From Pseudomonas rhizosphaerae (lineage in GTDB: Bacteria > Pseudomonadota > Gammaproteobacteria > Pseudomonadales > Pseudomonadaceae), in contig NZ_CP009533.1 of assembly GCF_000761155.1 (NCBI RefSeq), forward strand, positions 3,582,001 through 3,646,000: a DNA stretch of 64,000 bases, in the 5' to 3' direction. A program made the translations under genes and the position numbers. Under the pieces are notes generated by a model that worked only from the letters and a program-made list of their open reading frames with translations, ran no database searches and had not been told where the DNA came from. Below, one piece after another: positions 55,180-64,000 of this stretch (its first letter is position 1; the number at the start of each line of letters is the position of its first letter).

Positions 55180-56550
55180 ATGAATGTCGTTCGCGAAACC
55201 ATCGCTGCCATTGCCACGGCTCAAGGTCGAGGGGGAGTAGGGATCGTACGCATCTCCGGGCCGCTGGCCAGCCAGGCCGCTCAGGCTATCATCGGCCGCG
55301 TGCCGACCCCTCGCCATGCACACTATGGCCCGATGCTCGATGCACAGTCGCAGGTCATCGATGAAGGGTTGGGCCTGTACTTTCCAGGGCCCAACTCATT
55401 CACCGGCGAGGACGTGCTTGAGCTACAGGGCCATGGCGGACCTGTGGTGATGGACATGTTGCTGCAGCGCTGCCTGGAACTGGGCTGTCGCCTGGCACGT
55501 CCCGGCGAGTTCAGCGAGCGGGCCTTTCTCAACGACAAGCTGGACCTGGCTCAGGCTGAGGCCATTGCCGATCTCATCGAAGCAAGCTCCGCTCAGGCAG
55601 CGCGTAACGCAGTACGTTCGTTGCAGGGTGCTTTCTCACGGCGTGTGGATAACTTGACCGAGCAGCTCATCGCGCTGCGGATCTATGTGGAAGCTGCCAT
55701 CGACTTTCCTGAGGAAGAAATCGACTTCCTTGCCGATGGCCACGTGTTGAGCATGCTCGACAGGGTTCGCAGCGAGTTATCCATCGTACTGCGCGAAGCC
55801 GGGCAGGGTGCCTTGCTGCGTGACGGGATGAACGTCGTGATTGCCGGGCGACCGAATGCCGGCAAGTCCAGCCTGCTCAACCTGCTGGCCGGACGCGAGG
55901 CGGCCATTGTCACTGATATCGCCGGGACCACCCGTGACGTACTGCGTGAACATATCCACATCGACGGCATGCCGTTGCACGTGATCGATACCGCAGGGTT
56001 GCGTACCACCGCCGATGAAGTCGAGCAGATCGGCGTCCAGCGTGCGCTGAAGGCCATTGCCGAAGCGGATCGCATCCTGCTGGTAGTGGACGCGACTTCG
56101 GCCGAGGCTGCTGATCCGTTCGCCGTCTGGCCGGAGTTTCTCGAGCTTGCGCCCGACATCGGCAAGGTCACGGTCATTCGCAACAAGGCGGATCTGAGCG
56201 GTGAAGTGATCGGTATCCAGAATGACGACAATGGTCACGTGACCTTGAGTGTCACGGCCAAGGGAACTGGCCATGGCCTGGAATTGCTGCGTGACCATCT
56301 CAAGGCCTGCATGGGGTACGAGCAGACGGCTGAAAGCAGTTTCAGCGCTCGTCGACGTCATCTGGACGCCTTGCGCCATGCCGGTGACTATCTTGACCAC
56401 GGACGTGATCAGCTGACGCTGGCGGGCGCTGGCGAGCTTCTGGCTGAAGACTTGCGCCTGGCCCAACATGCGCTGGGCGAAATTACCGGAGCATTCAGTT
56501 CGGACGACCTGCTGGGGCGTATTTTCTCGAGCTTCTGTATCGGCAAGTAG
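55180..56550 (+). CDS. mnmE: tRNA modification GTPase MnmE (TrmE)
   Basis: 456 aa from ATG 55180. N-terminal folate-binding domain, central G domain with [20 protein letters not shown] and NKAD, and the C-terminal CIGK. Works with MnmG to make the 5-carboxymethylaminomethyl group on U34 of certain tRNAs. Confidence 0.98.
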   Translation: MNVVRETIAAIATAQGRGGVGIVRISGPLASQAAQAIIGRVPTPRHAHYGPMLDAQSQVIDEGLGLYFPGPNSFTGEDVLELQGHGGPVVMDMLLQRCLELGCRLARPGEFSERAFLNDKLDLAQAEAIADLIEASSAQAARNAVRSLQGAFSRRVDNLTEQLIALRIYVEAAIDFPEEEIDFLADGHVLSMLDRVRSELSIVLREAGQGALLRDGMNVVIAGRPNAGKSSLLNLLAGREAAIVTDIAGTTRDVLREHIHIDGMPLHVIDTAGLRTTADEVEQIGVQRALKAIAEADRILLVVDATSAEAADPFAVWPEFLELAPDIGKVTVIRNKADLSGEVIGIQNDDNGHVTLSVTAKGTGHGLELLRDHLKACMGYEQTAESSFSARRRHLDALRHAGDYLDHGRDQLTLAGAGELLAEDLRLAQHALGEITGAFSSDDLLGRIFSSFCIGK

Positions 56551-56587
56551 AAATCCCGGTATCCATGGCTGACCGCATGGCTCCCCC

Positions 56588-56616
56588 AAGCCACCTTTCG
56601 AGGTGGCTTTTTTTTT
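56588..56616 (+). terminator. Terminator after mnmE
   Basis: AAGCCACCT and AGGTGGCTT pair around TTCG, followed by a run of Ts to 56616. Very strong Rho-independent signal. Confidence 0.95.
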
Positions 56617-57008
56617 ATACACGCTTCAGGAGCCCTGTGGAAAACCATGGCTAAGCCAGGTTGATAAGCAGGCCTGAAACCTGATGATAAAAGGGGCTGT
56701 GGGTAAGCGCACCTGTTATCAACAGGTTAATCCGAGTTATACACCTAGCTCATTGCCAGGTGAACACAACCTTTAATTCCTCTGTACATCAACAAATACG
56801 TGGCGCTCAGAGCTTTATCCACAGAACGCAGGGTGCATAGTAATAAACATAAAAACAAAGCTTTAATAAATCTCTCTCTTTTAATTTCTATTACCGAGTC
56901 TATCCACAGCTGGTTATTTTTTGTGCAGAAGGGTTCTTTAGCCGAGGCAAATTCCCTATACTGCGCAGCTATCCCAATTACCCACATAGAACAGGCACGA
57001 GGTGCGTG
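56617..57008. other. AT-rich gap between mnmE and mnmG with DnaA-box-like sequences
   Basis: No credible gene. The stretch is AT-rich and contains one perfect DnaA box (56815-56823) and a near-match CTATCCACA (56900-56908), plus an AT tract around 56840-56890. A -10-like TATACT (56957-56962) lies about 45 bp before mnmG, but its -35 is weak. A DnaA-binding or secondary origin-like region is possible. Confidence 0.65.
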
Positions 57009-58907
57009 GTGGATTTCCCTTCCCGTTTTGAAGTGATCGTCATCGGCGGCGGTCATGCCGGTACCGAGGCAGCACTGGCCTCAGCACGCATGGGTGCAAA
57101 GACCCTGCTGTTGACGCACAACGTGGAAACCCTCGGTGCCATGAGTTGCAACCCGGCCATCGGCGGCATCGGCAAGAGCCATCTGGTTAAAGAAATCGAT
57201 GCGCTCGGCGGTGCCATGGCGCTGGCCACCGATAAGGGCGGCATTCAGTTTCGCGTGCTCAACAACCGCAAAGGCCCAGCGGTGCGGGCTACCCGTGCGC
57301 AGGCCGACCGCGTTCTGTACAAGGCAGCGATTCGCGAGATTCTTGAGAATCAGCCCAACCTGTGGATATTCCAGCAGCCTGCCGACGACCTGATCGTCGA
57401 GCAGGACGAGGTCAAGGGTGTGGTCACGCAGATGGGCCTGCGTTTCATGGCTGACTCCGTGGTGCTGACCACCGGAACGTTCCTGGGCGGACTTATCCAC
57501 ATCGGTTTGCAAAATTATTCGGGTGGCCGTGCCGGCGATCCGCCATCCATCGCGTTGGCTCATCGTTTGCGCGAGCTGCCCCTGCGGGTAGGTCGCTTGA
57601 AGACCGGCACACCGCCGCGTATCGACGGCAAGTCGGTGGACTTCTCGGTCATGACCGAACAGCCAGGCGATACACCCATTCCGGTGATGTCGTTCATGGG
57701 CTCCAAGGCGCTGCACCCGCGCCAGGTCAGTTGCTGGATTACCCATACCAACGCGCGCACCCATGAAATCATCGCGGCCAACCTCGATCGCTCGCCGATG
57801 TACTCGGCTGCCGGCGAAATCGAAGGTGTTGGCCCACGGTACTGCCCGTCGATCGAAGACAAGATTCACCGCTTCGCCGACAAGCAGAGCCACCAGGTGT
57901 TCATCGAGCCCGAAGGCCTGACCACCCACGAGCTGTACCCCAACGGTATTTCCACGTCCTTGCCGTTCGACGTGCAGTTGCAGATCGTGCGTTCGATCCG
58001 CGGCATGGAAAACGCGCACATCATGCGACCCGGCTATGCCATCGAATACGATTACTTCGATCCACGCGATCTGAAGTACAGCCTGGAAACCAAGGTCATC
58101 GCCGGGTTGTTCTTCGCCGGGCAGATCAACGGCACCACCGGTTACGAAGAGGCCGGCGCCCAAGGGCTGCTGGCCGGTGCCAACGCCGCCTTGCGTGCCC
58201 AGGGCAAGGACGCCTGGTGCCCTCGCCGCGACGAGGCGTACATCGGCGTACTGGTCGACGACCTGATCACCCTGGGAACCCAGGAACCGTACCGGATGTT
58301 CACCTCGCGAGCCGAGTACCGCCTGATCCTGCGCGAAGACAACGCCGACCTGCGCCTGACCGAAAAGGGCCGTGAACTGGGTCTGGTCGATGACGCTCGC
58401 TGGGCGGCCTTCAGTGCCAAGCGCGAAGCGATCGAAATCGAAGAACAACGGCTCAAGAGCACTTGGGTACGGCCCAACACCGCCCAGGGCGATGCCGTTG
58501 CCGAGAAATTCGGTACACCGTTGACCCATGAATACAACCTGCTTAACCTGCTCAGCCGACCCGAGATCGACTATGTCGGCCTGGTTGAAGTGACGGGTGG
58601 GGGGGCGCAGGATCCGCAAGTGGCCGAACAGGTCGAGATCAAGACCAAGTACGCTGGCTACATCGATCGGCAACAGGACGAGATCGCCCGCCTGCGCGCC
58701 AGCGAAGAAACACGCCTGCCTGTGGATATCGACTATGTCGGTATTTCCGGGCTGTCCAAGGAAATCCAGGGCAAGCTGGGTGCGACCCGTCCTGAAACCC
58801 TGGGTCAGGCATCGCGAATCCCGGGCGTGACGCCTGCGGCCATTTCCCTGTTGATGATTCACCTGAAAAAACGCGGCGCAGGCCGTGAGTTGGAGCAAAG
58901 CGCTTGA
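57009..58907 (+). CDS. mnmG: tRNA uridine 5-carboxymethylaminomethyl modification enzyme MnmG (GidA)
   Basis: 632 aa from GTG 57009, with GAGG at good spacing; GTG 57006 is one codon earlier. FAD motif [36 protein letters not shown] and [16 protein letters not shown]. Forms the MnmE-MnmG complex. First gene of mnmG-rsmG-parA-parB. Confidence 0.97.
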   Translation: MDFPSRFEVIVIGGGHAGTEAALASARMGAKTLLLTHNVETLGAMSCNPAIGGIGKSHLVKEIDALGGAMALATDKGGIQFRVLNNRKGPAVRATRAQADRVLYKAAIREILENQPNLWIFQQPADDLIVEQDEVKGVVTQMGLRFMADSVVLTTGTFLGGLIHIGLQNYSGGRAGDPPSIALAHRLRELPLRVGRLKTGTPPRIDGKSVDFSVMTEQPGDTPIPVMSFMGSKALHPRQVSCWITHTNARTHEIIAANLDRSPMYSAAGEIEGVGPRYCPSIEDKIHRFADKQSHQVFIEPEGLTTHELYPNGISTSLPFDVQLQIVRSIRGMENAHIMRPGYAIEYDYFDPRDLKYSLETKVIAGLFFAGQINGTTGYEEAGAQGLLAGANAALRAQGKDAWCPRRDEAYIGVLVDDLITLGTQEPYRMFTSRAEYRLILREDNADLRLTEKGRELGLVDDARWAAFSAKREAIEIEEQRLKSTWVRPNTAQGDAVAEKFGTPLTHEYNLLNLLSRPEIDYVGLVEVTGGGAQDPQVAEQVEIKTKYAGYIDRQQDEIARLRASEETRLPVDIDYVGISGLSKEIQGKLGATRPETLGQASRIPGVTPAAISLLMIHLKKRGAGRELEQSA

Positions 58908-59551
58908 GTTCCATGGTCACCGAACAACACCGCAAAGAGTTGTCCACAGGCGCCCGGCAATTGGGCGTGGAACTGTCTGAAAGTCAACGCGAGCAGCTAT
59001 TGGCCTATCTGGCCCTGTTGATCAAATGGAACAAGGCGTACAACCTGACGGCTGTGCGCAACCCCGATGAGATGGTATCGCGGCACCTGCTCGACAGCCT
59101 GAGCATCCTGCCGCACCTGGGCGATGCCCAGCGTTGGCTGGACGTGGGCAGCGGCGGTGGCATGCCGGGCATCCCGCTGGCGATCATGTTTCCCGAAAAA
59201 TATATCGCCACCCTCGACAGCAACGGCAAGAAGACCCGCTTCCAGACTCAGGTAAAACTGGAGCTGGGGCTGGCCAATCTGCACGTTATCCACAGCCGGG
59301 CCGAAACGTTCATCCCCGAGCAGCCTTTTGCCGGGATCGTTTCCCGCGCCTTCAGCAGCCTGCACGACTTCGCCCACTGGACGCGTCACCTGGGTGACCG
59401 CGATACACATTGGCTGGCGATGAAAGGGCTGCATCCGGCCGACGAACTGGTAGCATTGCCAGCGGACTTCCACCTTGATAGCGAACACGCCCTGGCCGTA
59501 CCTGGTTGCCAAGGCCAACGCCATCTGCTGATACTGCGCCGCACGGCATGA
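58904..59551 (+). CDS. rsmG: 16S rRNA m7G527 methyltransferase RsmG (GidB)
   Basis: 215 aa from TTG 58904, with GGAG 8 bases upstream and overlapping the mnmG stop; an in-frame ATG at 58913 is the alternative. SAM motif [15 protein letters not shown] and [11 protein letters not shown]. Methylates G527 of 16S rRNA. Confidence 0.96.
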   Translation: MSSMVTEQHRKELSTGARQLGVELSESQREQLLAYLALLIKWNKAYNLTAVRNPDEMVSRHLLDSLSILPHLGDAQRWLDVGSGGGMPGIPLAIMFPEKYIATLDSNGKKTRFQTQVKLELGLANLHVIHSRAETFIPEQPFAGIVSRAFSSLHDFAHWTRHLGDRDTHWLAMKGLHPADELVALPADFHLDSEHALAVPGCQGQRHLLILRRTA

Positions 59552-59569
59552 TTGGGAACACAAGCAATA

Positions 59570-60361
59570 ATGGCTAAGGTATTCGCGATAGCGAACCAGA
59601 AAGGTGGTGTGGGCAAGACCACCACCTGCATCAACCTCGCAGCATCGCTGGTCGCGACCAAGCGCCGTGTGCTGCTGATCGACCTCGACCCGCAGGGCAA
59701 CGCCACCATGGGTAGCGGTGTGGACAAGCATGCGCTGGAAAACTCGATCTACGACGTGTTGATCGGTGAGTGCGACCTGGGTCAGGCCATGCACTTCTCC
59801 GAACACGGCGGTTACCAGTTGCTGCCGGCCAACCGCGACCTGACGGCAGCCGAGGTAGTGCTGCTGGAAATGCAGATGAAGGAGAGTCGGCTGCGCAGTG
59901 CCTTGGCACCTGTGCGCAACAACTACGACTACATCCTCATCGATTGTCCGCCTTCGCTGTCGATGTTGACCCTCAATGCCCTGGTTGCCGCCGACGGCGT
60001 GATCATTCCCATGCAGTGCGAATATTTCGCGCTGGAAGGATTGAGCGACCTTGTGGATAACATCAAGCGCATCGCCGAGCTGCTGAACCCGGACCTCAAG
60101 GTCGAGGGCCTGCTACGAACCATGTACGACCCGAGGCTTAGCCTGATGAACGATGTCTCGGCACAGCTCAAGGAGCATTTTGGCGATCAGCTCTACGACA
60201 CGGTGATCCCGCGCAACATTCGCCTGGCCGAAGCGCCCAGCTACGGGATGCCGGCGCTCACGTACGACAAATCATCGCGCGGCGCCCTGGCCTACCTGGC
60301 CCTGGCTGGCGAGATGGTTCGCCGGCAGCGTCGCCAATCTCGCACCGCTGCAGTCATTTAA
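59570..60361 (+). CDS. parA: Chromosome partitioning ATPase ParA (Soj)
   Basis: 263 aa from ATG 59570. Deviant Walker A KGGVGKTT at residues 11-18, LIDLDPQGNAT and the DCPPS Walker-B-type motif. Moves ParB-parS complexes after replication. 18 bp downstream of rsmG and 8 bp before parB. Confidence 0.97.
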   Translation: MAKVFAIANQKGGVGKTTTCINLAASLVATKRRVLLIDLDPQGNATMGSGVDKHALENSIYDVLIGECDLGQAMHFSEHGGYQLLPANRDLTAAEVVLLEMQMKESRLRSALAPVRNNYDYILIDCPPSLSMLTLNALVAADGVIIPMQCEYFALEGLSDLVDNIKRIAELLNPDLKVEGLLRTMYDPRLSLMNDVSAQLKEHFGDQLYDTVIPRNIRLAEAPSYGMPALTYDKSSRGALAYLALAGEMVRRQRRQSRTAAVI

Positions 60362-60369
60362 GGAATCCA

Positions 60370-61242
60370 ATGGCCGTCAAGAAACGTGGTCTCGGGCGTG
60401 GACTGGATGCGCTGCTCAGCGGTCCGACCGTCAGTGCGCTCGAGGAGCAGGCCGTCACGGTCGACCAGAACGAGCTGCAGCACCTGCCCCTGGACCTCAT
60501 CCAGCGCGGCAAGTACCAGCCGCGCCGGGACATGGACCCGCAAGCGCTCGAAGAGCTGGCGCACTCGATCAAGACCCAGGGTGTGATGCAGCCGATCGTG
60601 GTGCGGCCGATAGCCAATGCGCGTTTCGAGATCATCGCCGGGGAGCGTCGCTGGCGCGCCGCGCAACAGGCCGGTCTGGAAACCATTCCGGCCATGGTTC
60701 GCGATGTGCCCGACGAAGCGGCGATTGCCATGGCGTTGATCGAGAACATCCAGCGTGAAGACCTCAATCCGGTGGAAGAGGCGATCGCTCTGCAACGTCT
60801 GCAGCACGAGTTCCAGCTGACCCAGCAACAGGTGGCCGATGCAGTGGGCAAGTCGCGTGTGACGGTGGCCAACCTGCTGCGCCTGATTGCCCTGCCTGAG
60901 GTCATCAAGACCATGCTTTCGCATGGCGATCTGGAAATGGGCCATGCGCGTGCATTGCTCGGTCTGCCTGAAGAACAACAGGTCGAAGGGGCGCGACACG
61001 TTGTCGCACGGGGCCTGACCGTACGTCAGACCGAGGCTTTGGTTCGCCAATGGCTGAGTGGCAAACCCGAGCCGGTCGAGCCTGCAAAACCCGACCCGGA
61101 CATTACCCGGCTGGAACAGCGACTCGCCGAACGGCTGGGCTCTGCGGTGCAGATCCGCCATGGGCAGAAAGGAAAAGGCCAGCTGGTCATCCGCTACAAC
61201 TCGTTGGATGAGCTGCAGGGTGTGCTTGCACACATTCGCTGA
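60370..61242 (+). CDS. parB: Chromosome partitioning protein ParB
   Basis: 290 aa. N-terminal KKRGLGRGLDALLSG, CTPase/ParB box with QPIVVRP and ERRWRAAQ, central HTH (LTQQQVADAVGKSRVTVANLLRLI) and a C-terminal dimer domain. Binds the parS sites at 48267 and 48897 in this window. Confidence 0.97.
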   Translation: MAVKKRGLGRGLDALLSGPTVSALEEQAVTVDQNELQHLPLDLIQRGKYQPRRDMDPQALEELAHSIKTQGVMQPIVVRPIANARFEIIAGERRWRAAQQAGLETIPAMVRDVPDEAAIAMALIENIQREDLNPVEEAIALQRLQHEFQLTQQQVADAVGKSRVTVANLLRLIALPEVIKTMLSHGDLEMGHARALLGLPEEQQVEGARHVVARGLTVRQTEALVRQWLSGKPEPVEPAKPDPDITRLEQRLAERLGSAVQIRHGQKGKGQLVIRYNSLDELQGVLAHIR

Positions 61243-61287
61243 AACAATTCCTTGTGTAGCGCGCAGTCGGAAATCACTACCCGGCAG

Positions 61288-61316
61288 TTGAATAGGGGAG
61301 GAACCGCCCCTATACT
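61288..61316 (+). promoter_or_regulatory. Promoter of the ATP synthase operon
   Basis: TTGAAT (61288-61293), 17-bp spacer, TATACT (61311-61316). The spacer contains the short inverted repeat AGGGG/CCCCT. It lies 75 bp before atpI. Confidence 0.78.
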
Positions 61317-61390
61317 CTGCGCGCATTTTGTCGGCACATTTTATGCCAAGTTACGGCTTATGGCACGTCGACCATTGAGGAGTCGTCACG

Positions 61391-62684
<1,294 letters not shown>

Positions 62685-62779
62685 GACGCGCCTGGCGAGT
62701 CTGATGCCCCTCGCGCTCTGGTGCGAGGGAGGCCCATGCGGGTCGAAACACCGGTTTGTAACACCGCTTTAAAACCTAA

Positions 62780-63076
<297 letters not shown>

Positions 63077-63133
63077 TCTCTCGAACCTTCGAGTGGATTG
63101 GTGTGATGGACAAAGAACGAGCGAGGTGTTGGC

Positions 63134-63604
63134 GTGAACATTAATGCAACCCTGATTGGCCAGACCGTTGCGTTCTTCATTTTTGTGCTGTTCTGCATGA
63201 AGTTCGTGTGGCCTCCGGTCATCGCGGCTTTGCACGAACGTCAGAAGAAGATCGCTGATGGTTTGGACGCTGCCAGCCGAGCAGCTCGCGACCTGGAGTT
63301 GGCCCAAGAGAAAGTGGGTCAGCAACTGCGCGAAGCGAAAGCTCAGGCAGCCGAAATCATTGAGCAGGCAAAGAAACGCGGCAACCAGATCGTCGAAGAG
63401 GCCGTTGAAAAGGCCCGTATCGACGCTGACCGCGTGAAAGTGCAGGCTCAAGCCGAGATCGAGCAGGAACTGAACGGCGTCAAAGACGCGCTGCGTGCCC
63501 AACTGGGCGTGCTGGCCGTAGGCGGTGCCGAGAAGATCCTGGGCGCCACAATCGATCAAAACGCGCACGCGGAGCTGGTTAACAAACTGGCTGCTGAAAT
63601 CTAA
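63134..63604 (+). CDS. atpF: ATP synthase F0 subunit b
   Basis: 156 aa from GTG 63134, with GAGG upstream. N-terminal membrane segment ([19 protein letters not shown]) then a long charged helix forming the peripheral stalk. Confidence 0.97.
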   Translation: MNINATLIGQTVAFFIFVLFCMKFVWPPVIAALHERQKKIADGLDAASRAARDLELAQEKVGQQLREAKAQAAEIIEQAKKRGNQIVEEAVEKARIDADRVKVQAQAEIEQELNGVKDALRAQLGVLAVGGAEKILGATIDQNAHAELVNKLAAEI

Positions 63605-63616
63605 GCGAGGGCGATC

Positions 63617-64000
63617 ATGGCAGAACTGACCACGTTGGCCCGACCTTACGCTAAGGCGGCCTTCGAGCACGCTCAGGCCCACCAGCAGCTGGCCAATTGG
63701 TCAGCCATGCTCGGCCTGGCTGCAGCGGTGGCGCAAGACGCCACCATGCAGAGCCTGCTCAAGGCCCCGCGACTGACTAGCGCAGACAAGGCCGCCACGT
63801 TCATTGACGTGTGCGGCGACAAGTTCGATGCCAAGGCACAGAATTTCATCCACGTCGTTGCCGAAAACGACCGTCTCCTGCTGTTGCCGGAGATCGCCGA
63901 ACTGTTCGACCTGTACAAGGCCGAGCAGGAAAAATCGGTCGATGTGGAAGTCACCAGTGCCTTCGCATTGAACCAAGAACAGCAAGACAAACTCGCCAAG
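63617..64000 (+). CDS. atpH: ATP synthase F1 subunit delta (3' end outside window)
   Basis: The first 128 codons from ATG 63617 are present ([20 protein letters not shown]), and the frame is open at the window end; full length should be near 178 aa. Connects F1 to the b-subunit stalk. GAGG ribosome site and 12 bp from atpF. Confidence 0.95.
   Translation, partial: MAELTTLARPYAKAAFEHAQAHQQLANWSAMLGLAAAVAQDATMQSLLKAPRLTSADKAATFIDVCGDKFDAKAQNFIHVVAENDRLLLLPEIAELFDLYKAEQEKSVDVEVTSAFALNQEQQDKLAK

Noticed and set aside
57081..58898. A 605-codon open frame antisense to mnmG
   Set aside because: Shadow of mnmG with no recognisable motif.

Overview
The window is a chromosomal segment of a Pseudomonas spanning the replication origin. 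The gene order dprA-LysM-def-fmt-rsmB-trkA, glyQS-gmhB-plsC, gyrB-recF-dnaN-dnaA-oriC-rpmH-rnpA-yidD-yidC-mnmE, mnmG-rsmG-parA-parB-atpIBEFH, together with trpI/trpBA, choline-sulfate genes and GTAGGAGCGG-type REP elements, is typical of the genus and most like the P. putida/fulva side of it. Genus is certain; species is not. The core is clearly GC-rich, while the left 5.4 kb and a patch at 18.7-20.0 kb are visibly AT-richer.

Layout. (1) 1-5.4 kb: the end of an integrated accessory element. It carries a minus-strand operon of a protein with two GHKL ATPase domains, a receiver-domain protein and an unrecognised third protein cut by the window edge. Beside it are a 7-bp tandem repeat, an HTH-domain remnant and a tyrosine-recombinase pseudogene with several in-frame stops. 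(2) 5.3-6.5 kb: a second oligopeptidase-A-like gene, broken where the element begins. (3) 6.6-18.7 kb: yheV-prlC, a gamma-carbonic-anhydrase-like protein, a HAD phosphatase, lipoproteins, two DUF1161 paralogues, OsmC, an LLM oxidoreductase, dodecin, a DUF883/ElaB-type protein and the TrpI-controlled trpBA pair with a strong terminator. (4) 18.7-20.0 kb: two unrecognised AT-rich genes. (5) 20-25.4 kb: LysR regulator, choline sulfatase, choline-binding protein, aroE, hemF. (6) 25.5-39.7 kb: housekeeping genes for translation (tsaC, def, fmt, rsmB, glyQS), K+ uptake (trkA), DNA uptake and repair (dprA, tag) and lipid or LPS synthesis (lpxL-like, gmhB, plsC). (7) 39.8-45.6 kb: two MHS-family transporters, a GMC oxidoreductase and a LysR regulator, lying between plsC and gyrB, which are adjacent in P. 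aeruginosa. (8) 45.8-64 kb: the origin region. dnaA, dnaN, recF and gyrB run leftward; rpmH to yidC, mnmE, mnmG, rsmG, parAB and the ATP synthase operon run rightward. atpH is cut by the window end.

Functional ties. DnaA, three perfect DnaA boxes and an AT-rich stretch between dnaA and rpmH form oriC. Two perfect 16-bp parS sites inside recF are the targets of ParB, encoded about 12 kb away. Perfect DnaA boxes are far more frequent than chance across the window, including inside genes flanking the origin. The best candidate for undescribed biology is the dual-ATPase/receiver/unknown-protein operon on the element at the left edge.
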